A stretch of 23,766 bases of DNA from Planctomycetota bacterium (lineage in GTDB: Bacteria; Planctomycetota; UBA1135; UBA2386), in contig JAGQQZ010000607.1 of assembly GCA_020425915.1 (NCBI GenBank), positions 1 to 23,766 on the forward strand, in the 5' to 3' direction. Under the pieces are notes generated by a model. It did not search any database. It had not been told where the DNA came from and worked only from the letters and a program-made list of their open reading frames with translations. Positions 16,343 through 22,568 of the stretch are shown here, in pieces. Made by a program: the position numbers and the translations under genes. Each line of letters opens with the position of its first letter. Within the stretch, counting starts at the first letter, position 1.

Positions 16343-17524
16343 GTGCGTTCCGAACTCAACCGTGACGTCCCCGTCGCCCGACCCGGCGAATTCGCGCCGC
16401 TGCGGATCGGGCCTCTGACCGTCGATCCGCCGGTCGTGCTCGCACCGATGGCCGGGGTGACGAACGTCGCGTTCCGCACGTTGTGCCGCCGCTTCTCCGA
16501 GCAACGCTGCCTGTACGTCAGCGAGATGATCACGGCTCGGAGCTTCGCGATGGGCCACGAGAAGACCCTCCGCCTGGCCGCGTTCGGGCCCGAGGAGCCG
16601 ATCCGCAGCATCCAACTCTACGGCACCCACCCCGAGAGCCTCGCCGCCGCCGTCCGCGTGCTCCGCGACGAGTGGCAGGTCGACCACATCGACATGAACT
16701 TCGGCTGCCCGGTGCGAAAGGTGACCGCGAACGGCGGCGGTTCCGCGATTCCGGCCAGGCCGCGACTCATGGCCCGACTCGTCCGCGCGGTCGTCGACCA
16801 CGCCGGGGACATCCCGGTGACCGTGAAGTTCCGGGTCGGCATCGACGACGACGTCACGACCTACCTCGATGCCGGACACGTCGCGCAGGAGGAGGGCTGT
16901 GCCGCCGTCGCGCTGCACGCACGGACCGCCGCGCAGCTCTACAACGGCGACGCCGACTGGTCGAAGATCGCCGAGCTCAAGGCGCATGTCACCGAGATCC
17001 CGGTGCTCGGCAACGGCGACGTGTTCGAAGCGTTCGACGCGTTGCGCATGATGCGGGCGACCGGCTGCGACGGCGTCGTCGTCGGCCGCGGTTGTCTCGG
17101 CCGCCCGTGGCTGTTCGCCGAACTCGTCTCCGCGTTCGACGGCCAAGAACCCGCGGATCCCCCGCGCCTCGGGCGCATCGTGGAGATCGCCATCGAGCAC
17201 GCGGACCTGCTGATCGAGCAGTTCGGCGAGCGCACCGCGATGCATCACATGCGCAAGTTCTCGGGCTGGTACCTGAAGAGCTTCCCGGGCGTGCGTTCAC
17301 AGATGCCCGCGCTCCATCGGGTCAGCACCCGCGCCGAGCTCGTCGAACTCCTCCGCGCGCTCGACCCCGAACACGAGTTCCCGCCCGCGGCGCTCCGCGC
17401 CCGCCGCGCCAAGACCGGGCGGACTCAGCGAGTCGCGCTGCCGGACGGGTACCTGGACGATCGTGACACCGACCGACCGCCGCGCGACGACCCGTTCGAG
17501 GTCGATGCCCTCAGCGGCGGATGA
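16343..17524 (+). CDS. dusB: tRNA-dihydrouridine synthase, DusB/NifR3 type
   Basis: The 393-residue protein is a flavin-dependent TIM-barrel Dus enzyme that reduces uridines of the tRNA elbow with NADPH. LAPMAGVTN (33-41) binds FMN. NFGCPVRKV (119-127) supplies the proton-donor Cys122. The VALHARTAAQLYNG stretch, GNGDVF, and GVVVGRGCLGRPW phosphate-binding loops follow in order. A helical tRNA-binding domain (about 275-350, MHHMRKFSGWYLK) and a basic then acidic tail of about 45 residues complete it. In most family members the Cys loop is followed by KxGAGAAL; here it reads NGGGSAIPAR, a mild divergence. The start is GTG with only a weak distant AGGA. The gene ends exactly where the opposite-strand 170-residue gene ends. 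Dus type B is the best fit; precise U position is not determinable. Confidence 0.9.
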   Translation: MRSELNRDVPVARPGEFAPLRIGPLTVDPPVVLAPMAGVTNVAFRTLCRRFSEQRCLYVSEMITARSFAMGHEKTLRLAAFGPEEPIRSIQLYGTHPESLAAAVRVLRDEWQVDHIDMNFGCPVRKVTANGGGSAIPARPRLMARLVRAVVDHAGDIPVTVKFRVGIDDDVTTYLDAGHVAQEEGCAAVALHARTAAQLYNGDADWSKIAELKAHVTEIPVLGNGDVFEAFDALRMMRATGCDGVVVGRGCLGRPWLFAELVSAFDGQEPADPPRLGRIVEIAIEHADLLIEQFGERTAMHHMRKFSGWYLKSFPGVRSQMPALHRVSTRAELVELLRALDPEHEFPPAALRARRAKTGRTQRVALPDGYLDDRDTDRPPRDDPFEVDALSGG

Positions 17525-18037
17525 TCACGAACCGTGCGGCGGAATCGGTGGCAGGCTGACGGAGATCTTCCGCTGCAGCTCGTCGAGCACCTCGGAGATC
17601 AGCTGGTACGCCGCGGCGTCCAGTCGTCCGAGGTCGTCGAGGATCTCGATGGCCTCGGTCATGCCTGCCTCCGTCGCACGTTGCACGACCGTCTCGAGCT
17701 CTTCGGCGGGCCAGGCCGCGCGACGCTCGCTGACGATCATGTTCTGCTCGGAGACGAGCCGGCTGACGAAGGCGCGCACGGTCTGATCGGTGTCCTCGAC
17801 GAATCGGACGCTGCCCCGGGTGGCGTCGACGTCCAGCGCCTCTCGCGTTCGGGTCAGGATCCGCTCCCGAATCAGATCCAGCACGATCCGGGTCGGAGCG
17901 TGGAGGTCCACCCGGTCAGCTCGGCGCTCCAGGCCGTCCTCGCGGCGCTTGACGGGCGAAGCACCCCCGTCCGGGCGCTTGCCCGTCACGGGAAAATGCA
18001 CGCCGCGCAGCGGCTCGATCTCGCGAGGATTGCTCAC
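17525..18037 (-). CDS. Uncharacterised 170-residue protein
   Basis: I do not recognise this protein. The frame is open upstream, but the GTG at 18035-18037 has an excellent GGAGG six bases before it, and the upstream extension looks like translated intergenic DNA. The product has a Pro/Gly/Arg-rich start (1-40), a DRVDLH motif (41-46), and then almost continuous amphipathic helix (about 47-70, 85-105 and 110-158), ending in PPIPPHGS. No signal peptide, membrane segment or cysteine is present. The DRVDL followed by helices recalls the first part of FlgM-like anti-sigma factors or flagellum-associated DUFs, but the resemblance is too short to name it. It lies tail-to-tail with dusB with no intervening base and diverges from pcnB. 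Confidence 0.7.
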   Translation of the reverse strand: MSNPREIEPLRGVHFPVTGKRPDGGASPVKRREDGLERRADRVDLHAPTRIVLDLIRERILTRTREALDVDATRGSVRFVEDTDQTVRAFVSRLVSEQNMIVSERRAAWPAEELETVVQRATEAGMTEAIEILDDLGRLDAAAYQLISEVLDELQRKISVSLPPIPPHGS

Positions 18038-18115
18038 CAGTCGCCTCCAACCCCCATGATCGGAGGTACGACACCGAACTTGACCTCGAGCCACCCCCGC
18101 GCGGGGCTTTCGTGT

Positions 18116-18144
18116 TTGTGGGCTCGGCCCGAGCCCGCTAAATT
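18116..18144 (+). promoter_or_regulatory. Candidate sigma-70-type promoter for pcnB-panB-dehydrogenase
   Basis: TTGTGG (18116-18121) and TAAATT (18139-18144) are separated by exactly 17 bases and sit in the most AT-rich patch of this gap. The start of transcription would be near 18151, about 48 bases before the pcnB start. The spacer is filled by a dyad (see next entry). Match to consensus is three of six and four of six, so this is a plausible, unproven promoter. Confidence 0.35.
18120..18136. repeat. 17-bp near-perfect palindrome inside the promoter spacer
   Basis: GGGCTCGG and CCGAGCCC form an 8-bp dyad around a single C. Its position, squarely between the proposed -35 and -10 boxes, is what a repressor operator or a MerR-type activator site would look like. 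As an RNA it would be only a tight hairpin with no following T-run, so terminator function for this strand is less likely. A second smaller dyad, GGCCA-TC-TGGCC, lies at 18165-18176. Confidence 0.35.
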
Positions 18145-18155
18145 GCCGCGAGACC

Positions 18156-18179
18156 ATGCTTTCCGGCCATCTGGCCTGA
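18156..18179 (+). other. Possible 7-codon upstream ORF in the pcnB leader
   Basis: ATG at 18156 opens the peptide MLSGHLA and stops with TGA at 18177-18179, 19 bases before the TTG start of pcnB and in a different frame. If the candidate promoter is right, this ATG is about five bases from the 5' end, so it would be read almost leaderless. pcnB itself has a rare TTG start and no Shine-Dalgarno. A short ATG ORF by chance is common, so this is tentative. Confidence 0.2.
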
Positions 18180-18198
18180 ACCGGACCTGACACCTGCT

Positions 18199-19794
18199 TT
18201 GAAATCGCCCGAGACGACGGACCTGGTCGTCATCTCTCCTTCCGGCCTCGACCTCAACCGTATCGACGAGGACGCGCTTCGCGCCGTCGAGCGCTTACAG
18301 AAGCGCGGTTCACAGGCGTACCTCGTCGGCGGATGCGTCCGCGACCTGTTGCTCGACGGTCAACCGAAGGACTACGACATCGCGACCTCGGCCCGCCCGG
18401 CCCAGGTCAAACGCACGTTCTCCCGCAACTGCCGGATCATCGGGCGTCGCTTCAAGCTCGCCCACCTGCACTTCGACGGCAATCGCAAGATCCTCGAGGT
18501 GTCCACCTTCCGGCGTGCGCCGGAAGCCGCCGACGAGAGCGACGACGACGACACGGATCTCCTGATCACGCGCGACAACGAATTCGGCAGCGCGGAGGAA
18601 GACGCGAAGCGCCGCGACTTCACGATCAACGCGCTGTTCTTCGACCCGATCCACGACGAGATCATCGACTACGTCGGTGGCTTGCAGGACGTCGAGTCGA
18701 GGGTCATCCGCACGATCGGCGATCCGACGATCCGCTTCCGCGAGGATCCGGTTCGCATCCTGCGAGCCGTGAAGTTCGCCAGCCGGCTCGGACTCTCGGT
18801 CGATCCGGACACGTTCGACGCGATGGTCGCGGTCGCGCCCGACCTCAAGCGCGCCGCTCCGCCGCGCGTACTCGAAGAGATCCTCCGCCTGTTGCGCAGC
18901 GGGTTCGCGCTCGACGCGTTCCAGTTGCTACGCGACGTCGGGGCCCTCGGCGTCATCCTGCCGGACATCGACGCGTTCCTCGGCGAATCCGACGCGCGCG
19001 ACCGGGTCCTGTTCTGGCGCACGATCGAAGCGCTGGATGCCCGCGTCCGCACCGAAGGTGCGCCGTCCGCGGGAGTGATGCTCGGCGCGCTGTTCCTGCA
19101 ACCCGTTCTCGCCGAGGCACGGAACGAACCCGACGCGAGCCTCGCGACGATCGCGGAGGAAGTCGTGCAGCCGTTCGCCACGGACCTGCGCGTCCCCCGA
19201 CGTGAAACCGCCTGCCTCAAGCGAGTCTGCAGCGTCCACGCCCGCTTCACCCAGCGGGGCTCCGGCCGCCGCTTCAAGCCGAGCGCGTTCGCGCAGGACC
19301 CCTTCTTCGACGAATCCCTCGAGGTGTTCGCGCTGTCGTGCGCCGCGAGCGGAGAAGGACTCGACGCACTCGAGCGATGGCGACGGATCGCCGACGGATC
19401 CGCCGAGCCGAGCCCACGCGTCGAGCAGCGCCCGCGCGGCGACTCCAAGTCCAACGAACCGCGCCGCCGCAAGGAGCGCGGCAAGAAGGGCAAGGGCCGC
19501 GCCGAGGGCGGCGGCAAGAAGCGCAAGCGTCGCAGTGAGCGCCCGATCGAGATCGAGACGCTCGAACCGGAACAGGTGGATCTGACGGCGTTCGACATCG
19601 AACTCAGCCCGCGACGCGCGCCGACCTTCGGCGCGATCGTCGAAGGCGCGAGCAAGAAGAAGAAGCGTGCCACGATGTCGTTCGAGGAGGACGCCTACAA
19701 GCCGCCTCCGCCGCCCGGCTCCTCGCCGAGCGAACCCGTCGCACCACCACCTCCTCCGCCACCGCCGTCCGACGACGAGTTCGGCGACTGGTGA
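18199..19794 (+). CDS. pcnB: Poly(A) polymerase I-type nucleotidyltransferase with long basic/proline-rich tail
   Basis: The 531-residue class II nucleotidyltransferase has the family order. YLVGGCVRDLLL lies at 41-52. KDYDIAT gives the metal-binding Asp58 and Asp60, and Glu100 is the likely third carboxylate. RNCRIIGRRFKLAH (76-89) is the PcnB signature separating it from CCA-adding enzymes. RRDFTINALFF (138-148) and IRFREDPVRILRA (178-190) follow. It adds 3' A tails to RNA, which in bacteria usually speeds decay. In some lineages PcnB-like enzymes take over other tailing tasks, so specificity is not certain. Beyond about residue 400 the chain becomes a Lys/Arg-rich stretch (415-446), a second KKKKR, then a poly-proline segment (502-523) and an acidic end (DDEFGDW). 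The TTG at 18199 is the first usable start after an in-frame stop at 18139; no Shine-Dalgarno is visible. Confidence 0.9.
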   Translation: MKSPETTDLVVISPSGLDLNRIDEDALRAVERLQKRGSQAYLVGGCVRDLLLDGQPKDYDIATSARPAQVKRTFSRNCRIIGRRFKLAHLHFDGNRKILEVSTFRRAPEAADESDDDDTDLLITRDNEFGSAEEDAKRRDFTINALFFDPIHDEIIDYVGGLQDVESRVIRTIGDPTIRFREDPVRILRAVKFASRLGLSVDPDTFDAMVAVAPDLKRAAPPRVLEEILRLLRSGFALDAFQLLRDVGALGVILPDIDAFLGESDARDRVLFWRTIEALDARVRTEGAPSAGVMLGALFLQPVLAEARNEPDASLATIAEEVVQPFATDLRVPRRETACLKRVCSVHARFTQRGSGRRFKPSAFAQDPFFDESLEVFALSCAASGEGLDALERWRRIADGSAEPSPRVEQRPRGDSKSNEPRRRKERGKKGKGRAEGGGKKRKRRSERPIEIETLEPEQVDLTAFDIELSPRRAPTFGAIVEGASKKKKRATMSFEEDAYKPPPPPGSSPSEPVAPPPPPPPPSDDEFGDW

Positions 19795-19796
19795 CC

Positions 19797-20603
19797 ATGG
19801 GCAAGACGCGCAAGATCACGACCGAAGCGCTCCGACGCATGAAGGCGGACGGGCGCAAGATCACCGCGCTGACCGCCTACGACCACCTGTTCGCGAGTCT
19901 GCTCGACGACGCGGGAATCGACTTGATCCTGGTCGGCGACTCGGTCGCGACCGTCGTACAGGGTGAGGACACGACGGTGCCCGTCACCCTCGATCAGATG
20001 ATCTACCACGCGGGCCTCGTCAGCCGAGGAGTTCGACGCGCCTTCGTGGTCGGCGACATGCCGTTCCTGACGTATCGCGTCAGCACCGAGGAGGCGCTCC
20101 ACAACGCGGGCCGACTCATGCAGACCGCACGAGTCGAGGCCGTCAAGATCGAGGGCGGGCAACCGGTGCTCGATTGCGTGCGACGACTCACCGACGCCGG
20201 TATCCCGGTCATGGGTCATCTGGGCCTGACCCCGCAATCGATCCACAAGTTCGGCACCTACCGCGTGCGCGGCGAGGAATCGTCGGAGGCCGAGCAGATC
20301 CTGGAAGACGCGCGCTGCCTCGAGCAGGCCGGAGCGTTCGGCGTCGTGCTGGAGAAGATTCCGACCGCGGTCGCCGCGAGCGTCACGCGCGAACTGACGA
20401 TCCCGACGATCGGGATCGGCGCGGGTCCCGAGTGTGACGGCCAGATCCTCGTGAGCTACGACATGCTCGGACTGTTCACCAGATTCCACCCACGGTTCGT
20501 GCGACGCTACCGCGAACTCGCGGCCGAGATCCGCGGCGCCGTCGAATCCTACTGCGCCGACGTGCGCGACGGCGACTTCCCCAACGCGGACGAGAGCTAC
20601 TGA
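19797..20603 (+). CDS. panB: 3-methyl-2-oxobutanoate hydroxymethyltransferase
   Basis: The 268-residue protein is a complete PanB, the first committed enzyme of pantothenate (vitamin B5/CoA) synthesis. It moves a hydroxymethyl group from 5,10-methylene-tetrahydrofolate to 2-oxoisovalerate in the cytoplasm. Metal and substrate ligands are in place: Asp48 in VGDSV, Asp87 in VGDMPF and Glu119 in KIEGG, with the likely catalytic base Glu186 in LEKIP. GHLGLTPQ (140-147) and IGIGAGP (205-211) are family signatures. The ATG at 19797 lies two bases after the pcnB stop; a GTG overlapping that stop is the alternative. Co-transcription with pcnB and the dehydrogenase is likely. panC and panD are not in view. 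Confidence 0.96.
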   Translation: MGKTRKITTEALRRMKADGRKITALTAYDHLFASLLDDAGIDLILVGDSVATVVQGEDTTVPVTLDQMIYHAGLVSRGVRRAFVVGDMPFLTYRVSTEEALHNAGRLMQTARVEAVKIEGGQPVLDCVRRLTDAGIPVMGHLGLTPQSIHKFGTYRVRGEESSEAEQILEDARCLEQAGAFGVVLEKIPTAVAASVTRELTIPTIGIGAGPECDGQILVSYDMLGLFTRFHPRFVRRYRELAAEIRGAVESYCADVRDGDFPNADESY

Positions 20604-20612
20604 CGCTCGGCG

Positions 20613-21569
20613 ATGCGCGGACTGCTGCTCGACGCCGGACGCTTGACCTTCTCGGCGGACCTGCCCGAACCTCGCCTCGACGAGGGTTCCACCACGGTGC
20701 GCGTCGTCCGCGCTGGGATCTGTGCGACCGACCTGGCGCTCGCACGAGGCTACATGGGCTTTCGCGGCATCCCGGGACACGAGTTCGTCGGCGTCGCGCT
20801 CGACGGTCCGTTGTGCGGGAAACGAGTCGTCGGTGAGATCAATGCCGCCTGCGGCGCGTGCCCTGCATGCCGCGCCGGACTCGGCCGTCACTGTCCGCAG
20901 CGCACGGTGCTGGGGATCCTCGCACACGGCGGTGCGTTCGCGGAACGTCTCCGGCTCCCGACCGAGAACCTGCACGCGGTGCCGGACACGATCGGCGACG
21001 ACGCGGCCACGTTCACCGAGCCGACCGCCGCCGCGTTCGAGATCGTCGAGCAGCTCGCGCCGGCTCCGGGCACGAGCTGCCTCGTCGTCGGCGACGGCAA
21101 GCTCGGTCTGCTGTGCGCACAGGTCCTCGCCGCGCACGGTACCGATGTGACGCTCGCGGGCCGACATCCGGACCGATGCGCCCTGATCCCCCAGCCGGTC
21201 GCGTTCCTCGAACGAGCGTTCGAGGCCGGGAGCTCGCCACCGACACGACGATTCGCGTTGATCGTCGAGGCCACCGGCAATCCGGAGGTTCTGCCGCGGC
21301 TGTTCGCGGTCGTCGAACCGCGCGGCACGATCGTGCTCAAGACGACGACCGAACGACCGACCCAGCTGGACCTGGCGCCGTTGGTCGTGGACGAGGTCTC
21401 GCTCGTCGGCTCACGGTGCGGACCGTTCGGGCCCGCGCTCGACGCCCTGGCCAACGGTCGCGTCGAGGTCGAGCCGATGATCGAGGCTCGCTACGGTCTC
21501 GAGGAGGGATCCGAGGCGTTCGAGCATGCCGCGAGGCCCGGCGCGCTCAAGGTGTTGCTCGAGCCGTAG
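20613..21569 (+). CDS. Zinc-dependent medium-chain (alcohol-type) dehydrogenase
   Basis: The 318-residue protein is a member of the MDR superfamily, slightly shorter than the usual 340-350. The catalytic zinc site is represented by Cys37 (GICATD) and His56-Glu57 (PGHEF). A structural zinc site is formed by Cys80, Cys83, Cys86 and Cys94. FTEPTAA (134-140) gives the usual conserved Glu137. A Rossmann NAD(P) motif VVGDGKLG (158-165) and a late substrate lobe follow. It should oxidise a primary or secondary alcohol or polyol, but the substrate cannot be read from sequence. It starts nine bases after panB, suggesting an operon, although no pathway link is obvious. The stop codon lies inside the hairpin at 21557-21580. 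Confidence 0.88.
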   Translation: MRGLLLDAGRLTFSADLPEPRLDEGSTTVRVVRAGICATDLALARGYMGFRGIPGHEFVGVALDGPLCGKRVVGEINAACGACPACRAGLGRHCPQRTVLGILAHGGAFAERLRLPTENLHAVPDTIGDDAATFTEPTAAAFEIVEQLAPAPGTSCLVVGDGKLGLLCAQVLAAHGTDVTLAGRHPDRCALIPQPVAFLERAFEAGSSPPTRRFALIVEATGNPEVLPRLFAVVEPRGTIVLKTTTERPTQLDLAPLVVDEVSLVGSRCGPFGPALDALANGRVEVEPMIEARYGLEEGSEAFEHAARPGALKVLLEP

Positions 21570-21580
21570 CCGGCTCGAGC
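21557..21580. terminator. Hairpin between the convergent dehydrogenase and small basic gene
   Basis: GCTCGAGCC (21557-21565) and GGCTCGAGC (21572-21580) form a perfect 9-bp stem around a 6-base loop that contains the dehydrogenase stop codon. It sits at the junction of two converging genes, six bases from the minus-strand stop at 21586. Symmetry lets it act in both directions. No T-run follows on either strand, so it would be an atypical intrinsic terminator, or a stabilising 3' hairpin. Confidence 0.45.
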
Positions 21581-21585
21581 CCTCA

Positions 21586-21750
21586 CTAGTCCAAGGCGGA
21601 CTCGGTCTTCTGCGCGGACTCTTCGTCCTTCGGAGGAGCGATCGGGCGCTGGCCGCGCTTCTTCCGAGCCATCAGCCAGCCCTTGCCCATCGGCTTGCGC
21701 TTGAAGGCGCCGCGACGGCAGCCGTTCGATTTGCGTCGTGATTTCGCCAT
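21586..21750 (-). CDS. Very basic 54-residue protein coupled to rplC
   Basis: The ATG at 21748-21750 follows the L3 stop by a single base (TGA-G-ATG). AAGAGG lies seven bases before it inside rplC, so a ribosome finishing L3 could re-initiate here. About half of the first 36 residues are Lys, Arg or Gly (MAKSRRK, then RRGAFKRKP, MGKGW, ARKKRGQRP). The last 18 are acidic (PKDEESAQKTESALD), one strongly polar tail. Only one cysteine is present. This composition fits a ribosomal or nucleic-acid-binding protein. It does not match L34, L36 or bTHX convincingly, although GKGx(4)RKKRGxRP faintly recalls bTHX. I cannot name it; the tight coupling and good ribosome-binding site make it a real gene rather than a shadow. 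Confidence 0.75.
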   Translation of the reverse strand: MAKSRRKSNGCRRGAFKRKPMGKGWLMARKKRGQRPIAPPKDEESAQKTESALD

Positions 21751-21751
21751 C

Positions 21752-22471
21752 TCAGGACCTCTTCGCTGCCTTGCGGACCAGGACGTAGGAGTTGCGGTGG
21801 CCGGGGACCGCGCCGCGCACGTACAGCAGGTTGCGCTCCTCGTCGACCTTGACGAGCTTGAGGCTCTGCACGGTGACCTTCTCGACGCCGTAGTGACCCG
21901 GCATCTTCTTGCCCTTCGGCACACCCTTCATCGTCGAGTAGGTGCGGCCGATGCCACCGAGGCGGCGATGGCTCTTGCTGTTGCCGTGCGTCGTGGACTG
22001 CCGGGCGAAGCCGTAGCGCTTGATCGTGCCGGCGAAGCCGTGACCCTTGCTCGTGCCCGTGACGTCGACCCAGCCGATGTCGTTGAACACGCCCGCCTTG
22101 ACTTCGTCACCGGCGTTGAGCTCCGGCTTCTCGTCGAACCGGAGTTCGCGCACGAACCGCTTGGGGGTCGTGCCGGCCTTCTTGGCGTGGCCCGATTCGG
22201 GCTTGTTCACGTTGCGCTCGGGGACGTCGTCGAAACCGAGCTGGACGGCGTAGTATCCGTCCGCGCGACGCGGGCGCTCGTTCTTGCCCGACTTCTTGCC
22301 GTGGTTGGTCGCGGCGGTGCGGTGCTCGTCCGGGAGCTCCGAAACCTCGCGCGTCTTGACCTGCAGAACCTTGCAGGGGCCGGCCTGGATGACCGTCACG
22401 GGGACCCAGGTGCCGTCCTCTTGGAACAGCTGGGTCATGCCGAGCTTCTTGCCTAGTATGCCAATCGTCAT
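21752..22471 (-). CDS. rplC: 50S ribosomal protein L3 (uL3)
   Basis: The 239-residue protein is clearly L3: GILGKKLGMTQLF (4-16) at the start, TKGHGF-type core as TSKGHGFAG (140-148), RQSTTHGNSKSHRR (157-170) with a Gln158 matching the PrmB-methylated Gln, GKKMPGHYG (187-195), and ERNLLYVRGAVPG (212-224). It is about 30 residues longer than E. coli L3 because of a basic insertion around residues 43-70. L3 is an early-assembling 23S rRNA-binding protein near the peptidyl-transferase centre. GGAG stands eight bases before the ATG. The frame is open further upstream but that extension lacks L3 similarity. Neighbours are a membrane protein and a tiny basic gene; rpsJ, rplD and rplW of the usual S10 operon are absent here. 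Confidence 0.97.
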   Translation of the reverse strand: MTIGILGKKLGMTQLFQEDGTWVPVTVIQAGPCKVLQVKTREVSELPDEHRTAATNHGKKSGKNERPRRADGYYAVQLGFDDVPERNVNKPESGHAKKAGTTPKRFVRELRFDEKPELNAGDEVKAGVFNDIGWVDVTGTSKGHGFAGTIKRYGFARQSTTHGNSKSHRRLGGIGRTYSTMKGVPKGKKMPGHYGVEKVTVQSLKLVKVDEERNLLYVRGAVPGHRNSYVLVRKAAKRS

Positions 22472-22524
22472 TGCTTCTGCTCCGAAAGGGCGGAAGGTGT
22501 CGAGAACGGGGAAAAGGGCCGGGT

Positions 22525-22553
22525 TTTCTATCGGTTGAGGCGAACAGCCGCAA
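22525..22553 (-). promoter_or_regulatory. Candidate promoter for rplC and the small basic gene
   Basis: On the minus strand TTGCGG (complement of 22548-22553) and TAGAAA (complement of 22525-22530) are 17 bases apart. This would give a pyrimidine-rich leader of roughly 45 bases before the L3 ATG. The whole 97-base gap (22472-22568) is the most AT-rich in this end of the window and would allow L3 to be transcribed independently of the upstream membrane-protein gene. Matches to consensus are only partial. Confidence 0.3.
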
Positions 22554-22568
22554 GCCAATTCGAACCGC

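Noticed and set aside
16256..17248. N-terminal extension of the Cys-rich protein to a start inside dusB
   Set aside because: The extension is antisense to a conserved Dus enzyme, while a good signal peptide begins at 16255 or 16264.
18120..18136. Reading the GGGCTCGG dyad as an intrinsic terminator of an upstream plus-strand gene
   Set aside because: No plus-strand gene ends nearby (dusB ends about 600 bases earlier), no T-run follows, and the dyad sits between promoter-like boxes.
18038..18193. Longer N-terminus for the 170-residue protein
   Set aside because: The upstream frame covers the pcnB promoter region and looks like translated intergenic DNA; the GTG at 18037 has a strong GGAGG.
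19695..21167. 490-codon minus-strand frame opposite pcnB end, panB and the dehydrogenase
   Set aside because: It contains a poly-glycine run that is simply the complement of the poly-proline codons of pcnB, and it opposes well-recognised enzymes.
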